Source of the DNA: Rhizobium sp. BG4 | GTDB lineage: Bacteria; Pseudomonadota; Alphaproteobacteria; Rhizobiales; Rhizobiaceae | DNA length: 64,000 nucleotides | Assembly: GCF_016864575.1 (NCBI RefSeq) | Contig: NZ_CP044126.1 | Coordinates: 372,001 to 436,000, forward strand | Direction of reading: 5' to 3' | Shown: positions 41,245-48,352 of the stretch, piece after piece | Layout: each line of letters opens with the position of its first letter | Numbering within the stretch: position 1 is the stretch's first letter | Translations under genes and position numbers: made by a program | The notes under the pieces: generated by a model | Database searches by the model: none | Seen by the model: the letters and a program-made list of their open reading frames with translations, nothing else | Told to the model about the DNA's origin: nothing

Positions 41245-42726
41245 TCACGCAGCCTCATATCTGGACACCTGCGCCAGTTCGGCGCCCGATGTCGTTTCCA
41301 GGTAGAATCTGAGAAGAAGGTTTTTTGCGACCAGTGCCCGGTATTCGGCGGTGGCGCGCATGTCGCTCAGCGGCGCATAATCCTCCGCATAGCGTTCCAT
41401 CGCGCGTTCGACGGTGGCCTCTGTCCAGGGCTGCCCGAGCAGCGCCTCCTCTACGGCAAAGGCTCGTTTCGGCGTCGCGGCCATGCCGCCATAGGCGATG
41501 CGGATTTCAGCCACCACGCCATCAGCCGAAAGCTTGAGAGAGAACGCCCCAAGCGTCGCCGTGATATCCTCGTCGCGGCGCTTGGTGACCTTGTAGACGG
41601 CGAATGTCTCATCGGCCGCAGGCACCGGCACATGCACGGCCTCGACGAATTCGCCGGGCTGGCGGTCCTGCTTGCCATAGGCGATGAAGAAGTCCTGCAG
41701 CGGGATCGTGCGGCGCTCGGCGCCCTTTCGCAGGGTGAGTGTCGCACCCAGCGCAATCAGCGGCGGCGGCGTGTCGCCGATCGGCGAGCCGTTGGCGATG
41801 TTCCCGCCGATCGTTCCCATGTTGCGCACCTGCTGGCCGCCGATGCGGTTCACCAGTTCGCCCAGCGCCGGAATATGCTGCAACAGCGTCTCGATCGCCT
41901 CGGAATAGGTGACCCCGGCGCCGATCGAGATGATGCCGTCCTTCACCGAGACTGTCTTCAGTTCCTGAAGCCCGGCAATGAAGATAACCGGAGAAATCCG
42001 GCGCATATGCTTGGTGACCCAGAGCCCCACATCCGTAGAACCTGCTACGACAGTGGCAGCAGGCGACGTCTCGAAAATCGCGGCAAAATCGTCGAGATCG
42101 GCCGGCACGATCAGCTTTCCGCCGCCATTCTCGATTTCGACGCGCGCACCGTCCCGCAGCACCTGCAATCGCGAGATCATCGCCGTGCGTTCGACGAGCA
42201 GTGGATCCCTGGCAGTCCCGCCATAGCTGGAGATGGCACGCGCGGCGCGAAGGATCGGTTCGTAGCCGGTGCAGCGACAGAGGTTGCCCTGAAGGGCGAT
42301 TTCGATCTGGCGGTCGGACGGCTCCGGCGTCTGCATCCAGAGCCCGTAGAGCGACATGACGAAGCCCGGCGTGCAGAAGCCGCATTGCGAGCCGTGATAG
42401 TCGACCATCGCCTGCTGCACCGGATGCAATCGTCCGTCACGGCCGGAGAGATGCTCGACCGTCACCACATGGCAGCCATCAAGCGATCCCAGGAAGCGGA
42501 TGCAGGCATTAACGCTCTCATAGACAAGCCGGCCCGCCGGCGTAAGCCGCCCGACGAGCACGGTGCAGGCGCCACAATCGCCCTCGGCACAGCCTTCCTT
42601 TGTACCTTTCAGCGAGCGCGACAGGCGCAGCCAGTCGAGCAGCGTCTGATCCGGCGCGACATCGGAGAGAGCGATGTTCTGCCCATTAAGAATGAAGCGC
42701 AACTCTTGGCGGATGGCGACAGTCAT
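41245..42726 (-). CDS. xdhA: Xanthine dehydrogenase, iron-sulfur and FAD subunit
   Basis: 493 residues from the ATG at 42726, just after the HIU hydrolase stop. The plant-type [2Fe-2S] cluster ligands are in EGCAEGDCGACTVLVGR; the second cluster is in GSQCGFCTPGFVMSLYG and NLCRCTGYEPI. The FAD domain (about residues 195-370) has FETSPAATVVAGSTDVGLWV and GGNIANGSPIGDTPP, followed by the CO-dehydrogenase-flavoprotein C-terminal domain. Electrons pass from XdhB molybdenum through the clusters to FAD and NAD+. It pairs with the adjacent XdhB. Confidence 0.95.
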   Translation of the reverse strand: MTVAIRQELRFILNGQNIALSDVAPDQTLLDWLRLSRSLKGTKEGCAEGDCGACTVLVGRLTPAGRLVYESVNACIRFLGSLDGCHVVTVEHLSGRDGRLHPVQQAMVDYHGSQCGFCTPGFVMSLYGLWMQTPEPSDRQIEIALQGNLCRCTGYEPILRAARAISSYGGTARDPLLVERTAMISRLQVLRDGARVEIENGGGKLIVPADLDDFAAIFETSPAATVVAGSTDVGLWVTKHMRRISPVIFIAGLQELKTVSVKDGIISIGAGVTYSEAIETLLQHIPALGELVNRIGGQQVRNMGTIGGNIANGSPIGDTPPPLIALGATLTLRKGAERRTIPLQDFFIAYGKQDRQPGEFVEAVHVPVPAADETFAVYKVTKRRDEDITATLGAFSLKLSADGVVAEIRIAYGGMAATPKRAFAVEEALLGQPWTEATVERAMERYAEDYAPLSDMRATAEYRALVAKNLLLRFYLETTSGAELAQVSRYEAA

Positions 42727-42728
42727 CA

Positions 42729-43094
42729 CTAGCTCCCGCGGTAGGTGGAATAGCTGAAGGGCGAGACGAGCAGCGGCACATGGTAGTGGACACGCTCGTC
42801 GGCGATGGCAAAACGGATCGGGATGATATCGAGGAACTCGGCCGTACCCGCTGTGCCGCGGAAATAGTCACCGGCATGGAAGCGCAGCTCGTAGGTCCCG
42901 GCCCGCATCGCTTCGTCCGACAGCAGCGGCTGATCGCAGCGCCCATCGTCGTTGGTATTGACTGACTTCAGCCGATGCGCCCTCTCGTCCTCGATGCGGT
43001 AGAGGTCGATGCGCAGCCTGTCGGCGGGCTTTCCGCGCACCGTATCCAGAACATGGGTCGTGAGCCGGCCGGCTCCTGTTGCATGAGACTGCAT
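42729..43094 (-). CDS. 5-hydroxyisourate hydrolase (transthyretin-like)
   Basis: 121 residues from the ATG at 43094, preceded by GGGAGA. It hydrolyses 5-hydroxyisourate, the PuuD product, to OHCU. The family marks are present: N-terminal GRLTTHVLDTVRGKPAD with the catalytic His, RLKSVNTNDDGRCDQPLL, HYHVPLLVSPFSYSTYRGS, ending in the diagnostic YRGS tetrapeptide. No periplasmic signal is seen. First gene of the xdh operon. The next enzyme, OHCU decarboxylase, is not in the window, nor are allantoinase and allantoate amidohydrolase. Confidence 0.95.
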   Translation of the reverse strand: MQSHATGAGRLTTHVLDTVRGKPADRLRIDLYRIEDERAHRLKSVNTNDDGRCDQPLLSDEAMRAGTYELRFHAGDYFRGTAGTAEFLDIIPIRFAIADERVHYHVPLLVSPFSYSTYRGS

Positions 43095-43170
43095 GATTTC
43101 TCCCAAGCGTAGCACTCCTGTCTCCAATATCGGACAGGGCCATTCCTCTGAAAAGCAGCGAGATCCTTCG

Positions 43171-43187
43171 AGACTTTCAAGTTTTAG
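43171..43187. promoter_or_regulatory. Conserved 17-bp motif upstream of the HIU hydrolase/xdh operon
   Basis: AGACTTTCAAGTTTTAG, or CTAAAACTTGAAAGTCT on the sense strand, lies 77 bp upstream of the operon start. It differs at one position from the motif at 44760-44776 between the purine permease and ureidoglycine aminohydrolase. TTGAAA could also serve as a -35 box with TGCTTT 17 bp further on. Likely a shared regulator site for purine genes. Confidence 0.5.
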
Positions 43188-43249
43188 AGGGGGAATGGCG
43201 GGCAAGTTTTGAGTTTACAAAGCCGCGATCTGCAAAATCTGGAATGAGA

Positions 43250-43283
43250 AAAGCCGGGCCGCTCTCTCGAACGGCCCGGCTTT
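43250..43283 (-). terminator. Rho-independent terminator of the purine permease gene
   Basis: AAAGCCGGGCCG (43250-43261) and CGGCCCGGCTTT (43272-43283) form a perfect 12-bp stem with a 10-nt loop. On the minus strand the stem runs into TTTTCTC. It lies 17 bp after the permease stop codon at 43300. Confidence 0.85.
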
Positions 43284-43299
43284 CTCGCGTTATTCCTTA

Positions 43300-44589
43300 C
43301 TAAGCGAAGAAGGCGAAGCGCACCACGAAGAGCGCCGCGACGATCTGCGTCGCTGGATGCAGAACCGACCAGCGGCCGGTGCCGACCTTCAGCACGACAT
43401 AGCTGATGAAGCCGAAAGCGAGACCATTGGCGATCGAGTAGGTGAAGGGCATGGCAAGCGCCGTCAGGGCTGCCGGTGCGGCTTCCGTCAGGTCGTCCCA
43501 GTCGATTTCGGTGAGCTCGCGCATCATCAGGCCGGCGACATAGAGCAGAGCCGGGGCCGTCGCGTAGCTCGGCACCGAAGCGGCGAGCGGCGAGATGAAG
43601 AGCGCGGCCAGGAACAACACGGCGATAGCCAGCGCCGTGAGGCCGGTGCGGCCGCCAGCCTGCACGCCGGAGGCGCTTTCGACATAGGCGGTCGTGCTGC
43701 TGGTGCCCATCAGCGAACCGGCAACGATTGCGGCACTGTCGGCGAGCAGCGCCCGGCTCAGGCGGTTCGGCCTGCCCTCTTCGATCAGCTTCGCGCGCTT
43801 GGCAACGCCGATCAGCGTGCCGGTGGCATCGAACACCTCTACGAGCACGAAGACGAGGATGACGTGCACCAGGCCACCATGCAGTGCACCGACGATATCG
43901 AGCTGCATGAATGTCGGCAGCATCGACGGCGGCATCGAGACGATGCCCTTGAACTCGCTGACGCCGAAGATCCAGGAGAGGACGGTAACGGCGAGAATGC
44001 CGATCAAGATCGCGCCGCGCACCTTCAACGCATCGAGCACGGCAATCACGAAGAAGCCGAAGATCGCCAGCAGCGGACCGGTTTCGCGCAGATTGCCGAG
44101 ACCAACGAGTGTCGCGGGATTATCAACGACGATATTGGCGCTCTTCAGCGCGATGATCGCCAGGAACAGACCGATACCGGCGGCGATCGCGCTTCTCAGC
44201 GAATGCGGAATGCCATCGATCAGCCACCGCCGCACGCCTGTGACGGTGAGGAGCACGAAGATCATGCCCGAGATGAAGACGGCGCCGAGCGCCTGCTGCC
44301 AGGTAAAGCCGAGGGCGGCGACGACGGTGAAGGCGAAGAAGGCATTGAGCCCCATGCCCGGCGCCATACCGATCGGCCAGTTGGCGACCAGCGCCATGAC
44401 GATCGAGCCGAGTGCAGCTGCCAGACAGGTGGCAACGAAGATCGCATCGCGATCCATGCCGGTGCTCGACAGGATATCGGGGTTGACGAAGATGATATAG
44501 GACATCGTCAGGAACGTCGTGACGCCCGCGATGAGTTCGGTGCGCACGGTCGTACCGTGCTCCTGCAATTTGAAAAGCCGTTCGAACAT
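43300..44589 (-). CDS. NCS2-family purine permease, AzgA/GhxP-like
   Basis: 429 residues with about twelve to fourteen membrane helices. The start MFERLFKLQEHGTTVRTELI and GVTTFLTMSYIIFVNPDIL are typical of the AzgA-like hypoxanthine/guanine/adenine permeases rather than the UapA/PbuX xanthine branch. Other conserved segments are NWPIGMAPGMGLNAFFAFTV, FVLVEVFDATGTLIGVAK and SLMGTSSTTAYVESASGVQAG, which contain substrate-binding residues in this family. GGGAGGA precedes the ATG. Its position among guanine deaminase and xanthine dehydrogenase genes supports purine base uptake by proton symport. Confidence 0.93.
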   Translation of the reverse strand: MFERLFKLQEHGTTVRTELIAGVTTFLTMSYIIFVNPDILSSTGMDRDAIFVATCLAAALGSIVMALVANWPIGMAPGMGLNAFFAFTVVAALGFTWQQALGAVFISGMIFVLLTVTGVRRWLIDGIPHSLRSAIAAGIGLFLAIIALKSANIVVDNPATLVGLGNLRETGPLLAIFGFFVIAVLDALKVRGAILIGILAVTVLSWIFGVSEFKGIVSMPPSMLPTFMQLDIVGALHGGLVHVILVFVLVEVFDATGTLIGVAKRAKLIEEGRPNRLSRALLADSAAIVAGSLMGTSSTTAYVESASGVQAGGRTGLTALAIAVLFLAALFISPLAASVPSYATAPALLYVAGLMMRELTEIDWDDLTEAAPAALTALAMPFTYSIANGLAFGFISYVVLKVGTGRWSVLHPATQIVAALFVVRFAFFA

Positions 44590-44930
44590 AATTCCTCCCG
44601 AGGCGAGCGCTCCCGGCGCTGCCCTATGTCATGGGGCCGCCTGCATCTCCTCCGGATACAGGCGCAAGAAACCCGAAATCCGGAATTTTCCTGCTGAGAG
44701 GGATTGTGCTTTGCCTGAAAGCGCGGCGCTAGATCAGGATTTCCCCGAAAAAATGCAAAAGACTTTCAAATTTTAGCAACTGTTTCGGCGCGCTTTATTC
44801 TGCTCTTCAAGGTCGCAGAGCGGCCGGCCAGACCGCCTGAAACGGCCGTCTGCAACGCTGCTCGGCCCGTTTCTGCCCCGATATCGTCGGGCACCCATCG
44901 ATATATGCACAATAGTTCGCGGAGTGCAAA
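44590..44930. promoter_or_regulatory. Divergent promoter region of purine permease and ureidoglycine aminohydrolase, with conserved motif at 44760-44776
   Basis: This 341-bp gap contains no credible gene. Near its middle AGACTTTCAAATTTTAG (44760-44776) matches the motif upstream of the HIU hydrolase at 16 of 17 positions. It is about 170 bp from the permease start and 155 bp from the aminohydrolase start, so one site could serve both. The surrounding 44745-44776 is distinctly AT-rich (GAAAAAATGCAAAAGACTTT). I see no riboswitch-like pairing. Confidence 0.5.
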
Positions 44931-45755
44931 GTGACCAACCCTACCTACTTCTCGCCGCGTGGCGGCAACCCTGCCCAGACAGAGCTCCTGTCCGGCCGCG
45001 CCGTCTTCACGGAAGCCTACGCAGTCATCCCCAAGGGCGTGATGATGGATATCGTCACCAGTTACCTGCCCTTCTGGGAGAAGACGCGCCTTTGGGTGAT
45101 TGCGCGCCCGCTTTCCGGCTTCGCTGAAACTTTCTCGCAATATATCATGGAAGTCGCCCCCGGAGGCGGCAGCGACCAGCCAGAGGCCGATCCGATGGCC
45201 GAAGGCGTGCTGTTCGTCGTCGAGGGGGAGATCAGCGTAGAGCTTGCGGGAGCAACTCATGTGCTCCGTCCCGGCGGATATGCCTTCCTGCCGCCCTCCT
45301 GCGGCTGGCGGCTGCGAAACCGTGGCGAGGAAACCGCACGCTTCCACTGGATCCGCAAAACCTATGAGAAGGTGGAAGGTCTCAGCATTCCCGAACCCAT
45401 CTTCACCAACGAACAGGATATCGCGCCCTCGCCGATGGCGGGCACCGAGGGACGGTGGGCGACCACGCGTTTCGTCGATCCGCTCGATCTGCGCCACGAC
45501 ATGCACGTGACGATCGTCACATTCGAGCCGGGTGCGATCATTCCCTTCATGGAGACCCATGTCATGGAGCACGGCCTTTATGTGCTTGAAGGCAAGGCGG
45601 TCTACCGGCTCAATCAGGACTGGGTGGAGGTCGAAGCCGGAGACTTCATGTGGCTGCGCGCCTTCTGCCCGCAGGCCTGCTATGCCGGCGGACCCGGTAA
45701 GTTCCGCTACCTCCTCTACAAGGATGTGAACCGGCACATGAAGCTCGGGCGGTAA
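44931..45755 (+). CDS. (S)-ureidoglycine aminohydrolase, bicupin
   Basis: 274 residues from a GTG start with GGAG 6 bp upstream. It removes ammonia from (S)-ureidoglycine to give ureidoglycolate, late in allantoin degradation. The opening NPTYFSPRGGNPAQTELL is characteristic of the family. Two cupin barrels are present: the first around EGVLFVVEGEISVELAGATH, the second around FMETHVMEHGLYVLEGKAVY, whose His/Glu residues bind Mn2+. The ureidoglycolate product ends as glyoxylate, the substrate of gcl in this window. Single gene, divergent from the purine permease. Confidence 0.93.
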   Translation: MTNPTYFSPRGGNPAQTELLSGRAVFTEAYAVIPKGVMMDIVTSYLPFWEKTRLWVIARPLSGFAETFSQYIMEVAPGGGSDQPEADPMAEGVLFVVEGEISVELAGATHVLRPGGYAFLPPSCGWRLRNRGEETARFHWIRKTYEKVEGLSIPEPIFTNEQDIAPSPMAGTEGRWATTRFVDPLDLRHDMHVTIVTFEPGAIIPFMETHVMEHGLYVLEGKAVYRLNQDWVEVEAGDFMWLRAFCPQACYAGGPGKFRYLLYKDVNRHMKLGR

Positions 45756-45877
45756 CAATCAACCAGCAGATCGTTGCCCGGCTGTTAAAACTTATTAAAC
45801 CATCATCTATAAGCTAGGTGGGATCGACCAACCCGCGCCGAACGAATAGTGCCGCGAAACTGCCAGGAGAATGCGCC

Positions 45878-46873
45878 GTGTCCAGAAGGTTTTCACTCCT
45901 TGGGTTTTCCGGTCTGGCGCTTCTCTCGATCGCGGCTTCCGCACAGGCGGCGCCGTCCGGCTCCACGATGCCGATCCCGAACTGGCTGATGGTACATGTC
46001 GGCGTCGACGACGGGCAGATCGCCCTGCCCGTCCTCCAGCGCGCGCGCAGTCTCTATTTCTCGAAGGTGGCCGAAGGCAAAGTCCGGAACGGCTGCTATT
46101 TCGCGATGGACGCTACGCGGCCGAACGACCCGGGCGACCAGTCGAGCGGCCGGTTCTATGTGATCTGCGAGGGCGACATGTCGTTCAGCGTCATCTCTTC
46201 CGGTCACGGTGGGGGGCGCAATCTCCAGGGTGTGGCGAATTTCTCCAATGGCCGGGAATGCGCCAAGAATTTCGGCAACGCGCTGGATTCCAACCTGACC
46301 GCGGGGGGCGCCTATCTGACGAGCGAGATCAAGACCTCCTTCAAAGGCTATTACCGCACCAGTGCCGACCGCCAGGCGGCCTTCATCCGCTCCTTCGTGC
46401 AGTTCGACGGGATTGGCGAGACCGCCAATGCCAGACAGCGGGCGATCGGCGGCCATGCGGCAGCCCTCGTTTCCGGCATCTGCATGCAGAAGAAGCCCGA
46501 CAGCCCCTATGCCAACAGCCAGGGCTATACGCCGCTCGGCAAACTCGTGACCTATGCGGGCGGTCGCAGCGACGGCTGCACCAGCTGGTCGCCATCCGAT
46601 GCGCCGAAGGTTCTGTCCATGGTCGATGGCAACCCGACGACGCTCTACATCTACCCGGATTCAGGCGACATCAAAGCCGTGGCGCAAGCCGTCGCAGCCG
46701 GCCAATCGCCGGTCACCAACGGCAGCTACTGGAACGCCTCCTGCCTGAAAGCGATCGGCTCTCCGAAGTTCTGGCCGAAGGAAAAGCTCGAGCCGATCAT
46801 CGCCCAGTACAAGGCCGATCATCCGCCGCAGCCGTCGCGCCCCGTGCCGATGTGCGACAGCACGACCAACTGA
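45878..46873 (+). CDS. Exported murein L,D-transpeptidase-like protein (YkuD_2 family)
   Basis: 331 residues from a GTG start with AGGAG upstream. An N-terminal signal peptide (SRRFSLLGFSGLALLSIAAS, cut after AQA near residue 23) sends it to the periplasm. The catalytic-type region is visible in order: YFAMDATRPNDPGDQSSGRF, ISSGHGGGRNLQG, CAKNFGNALDSNLTAGGAYL, FDGIGETANARQRAIGGHAA and the presumed active-site Cys in GGRSDGCTSWSPSDAP. That order matches the L,D-transpeptidase catalytic domain-like family. The C-terminus is Pro-rich (HPPQPSRPVPM). It stands alone between the purine genes and a non-coding gap. A role in peptidoglycan or surface modification is likely but unproven. Confidence 0.8.
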   Translation: MSRRFSLLGFSGLALLSIAASAQAAPSGSTMPIPNWLMVHVGVDDGQIALPVLQRARSLYFSKVAEGKVRNGCYFAMDATRPNDPGDQSSGRFYVICEGDMSFSVISSGHGGGRNLQGVANFSNGRECAKNFGNALDSNLTAGGAYLTSEIKTSFKGYYRTSADRQAAFIRSFVQFDGIGETANARQRAIGGHAAALVSGICMQKKPDSPYANSQGYTPLGKLVTYAGGRSDGCTSWSPSDAPKVLSMVDGNPTTLYIYPDSGDIKAVAQAVAAGQSPVTNGSYWNASCLKAIGSPKFWPKEKLEPIIAQYKADHPPQPSRPVPMCDSTTN

Positions 46874-46910
46874 TCCGAAGCGCGATCATTCGCAGAGAAT
46901 AGCCTCTTCG

Positions 46911-46946
46911 AAAAAAAAGAGGGCGCTCGACCAGAAGGGAGCGCCC
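46911..46946 (-). terminator. Orphan leftward Rho-independent terminator
   Basis: On the minus strand GGGCGCTC pairs with GAGCGCCC (plus positions 46939-46946 and 46921-46928), loop of 10 nt, followed by TCTTTTTTTT (A-run 46911-46918 on plus). It is well formed for leftward transcription, yet no convincing leftward gene precedes it. It could also act weakly on the rightward transpeptidase transcript, but that direction has no U-tract. Confidence 0.75.
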
Positions 46947-47477
46947 GTACCAAATCTTCGGCGTCAGTTGCGGCGGAGGCCGAAGCTTGGTTGAGGACAA
47001 TGTGACCCGAGTCGCAGGCCGAGCGCAAGCCGCAACGGAACAAGAAGAGAACACTTCGGCTTTGCCGGCCTGATGGCTGCACAGGTTTTCCACCACTTGT
47101 CCACAGGCCAAGCCCTTGAAATAGCGCTATTCTCCGTTGCCGCAGGAACGTTTTGCTGCGGCTCTTCGGCCACGCGCCGTCAGACTTTCATCGGATTGAT
47201 ACCGTCATGTGCCTTGGAGGCGTATCATGTCCTCCTCCTTGAGCGCCAGGCGGCGGGTCGCTCGGAGACAGGGAGCGGCCGGCGCCATCGTTGGCCGCTC
47301 CCCGCAATTGCCGCCAACGGCGCTTCATATGCCACTCTTTCATCTGGCGTAAATGACCTCAAGATTGGCATTTATGCCGATAGGCCTCGGCCTCACGCCC
47401 GGCTATAAATCGGCATCCTGGCCGATGTTTGGCTCCTCGCCAGCACGGCCGCATGATGGCGACAGGAAGATCAGGCG
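46947..47477. other. Gene-poor 530-bp gap, possible small RNA on the minus strand
   Basis: No convincing protein gene. Minus-strand open frames of 60-105 codons exist but lack conserved-looking sequence. Next to the orphan terminator there is further pairing: ACCAA-CTTCGGC (46949-46962) with GCCGAAG-TTGGT (46979-46991). AATAGCGCTATT near 47120 is a perfect 12-bp palindrome. Together with the terminator this would fit a leftward structured RNA of roughly 150-270 nt. A leftward reading frame of 69 codons from a GTG near 47173 to 46964 is an alternative. The right end of the gap holds the promoter of the methyltransferase gene. Confidence 0.35.
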
Positions 47478-48308
47478 ATGGCCGAAAACCAATCCATTCA
47501 GCAATATTACGATCGCGGCAGCCTCAGGGAGCGTCTGGAAGCAGCGCTTGCGGCCGATGGCCTTGCTCGCCGCGTGCTGGCGCCTGAGGATCTCGCGCCG
47601 CTCGACCAGTTTCATTCCCGCGGCCTGGCGGCGACGGTCGAGCTTGCCGATGCTCTCGATATCGACGGCTCGGCAGCGGTGCTCGATATCGGTTCGGGCC
47701 TCGGCGGACCGTCGCGCTATCTAGCGGCGCGGTTCGGCTGCAAGGTGACGGGCATCGATCTCAGCCAGTCTTTCGTCGATGCGGCAAGCTTCCTGGCGGA
47801 GCGGACCGGCCTTTCCGGAAAGGTTGCCTACAAGCAGGCAAATGCGCTTGCCCTGCCGTTCGACGACGGCATGTTCGATCTCGCCTGGACGCAGCATGTC
47901 GCGATGAACATCGCGGATCGCGCCGGCTTCTACCGTGAGGCGTTCCGCGTCCTGCGACCCGGCGGGAAGCTGGCGATCTATGACGTCGTCGCCGGCGAAG
48001 TCACTCCCATGCATTTCCCGGTACCATGGGCCGAGCAACCGGCGATGAGTTTTGTCGTGACCGCCGATGAGATGCGAGACGTGCTCGTTTCACAGGGCTT
48101 CCGCATCACGTCGTGGACGGATTGCACGGAAGCCGGTGCGGACTGGTTCGAGGCGCGCCAGCGCGCGCAGGCAGCAGCGGCGAAAGCTCCAGCGCTCGGC
48201 CTTCACGTCGTCATGGGCAGCGAGTTCGGCATTGCCGGCCGCAATCTCGGGCGCAATCTGCGCGAAGGCAGGGCCGGCCTCATTCAGGCGATTGCGCAAA
48301 AGCCCTGA
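47478..48308 (+). CDS. Class I SAM-dependent methyltransferase
   Basis: 276 residues. The Rossmann-like fold is clear: motif I AVLDIGSGLGGPSRYLAARF near residue 70, an acidic end of strand 2 in CKVTGIDLSQSFVDAA, motif II/III around NALALPFDDGMFDLAWTQHV and FREAFRVLRPGGKLAIYDVV-type post-motif (EAFRVLRPGGKLAIYDVVAG). The N-terminus (QSIQQYYDRGSLRERLEAAL) resembles the UbiE/sarcosine-dimethylglycine methyltransferase group. The substrate cannot be told. It is 44 bp upstream of the aldehyde dehydrogenase gene on the same strand and may be cotranscribed. Confidence 0.88.
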   Translation: MAENQSIQQYYDRGSLRERLEAALAADGLARRVLAPEDLAPLDQFHSRGLAATVELADALDIDGSAAVLDIGSGLGGPSRYLAARFGCKVTGIDLSQSFVDAASFLAERTGLSGKVAYKQANALALPFDDGMFDLAWTQHVAMNIADRAGFYREAFRVLRPGGKLAIYDVVAGEVTPMHFPVPWAEQPAMSFVVTADEMRDVLVSQGFRITSWTDCTEAGADWFEARQRAQAAAAKAPALGLHVVMGSEFGIAGRNLGRNLREGRAGLIQAIAQKP

Positions 48309-48352
48309 TCGCATTACCGGCAAGAATGAAGAATATCGACGGAGACAATTTC

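Noticed and set aside
47038..47052. GAAC-N7-GAAC, the form of an alphaproteobacterial LexA (SOS) box
   Set aside because: Eight fixed bases are expected about once or twice by chance in 64 kb on either strand, and no SOS-type gene lies next to it.
47097..47105. TTGTCCACA, a DnaA-box-like sequence, with a weaker TTTTCCACC beside it
   Set aside because: Only one near-consensus box, no cluster, no AT-rich unwinding region and no replication genes; not evidence for an origin.
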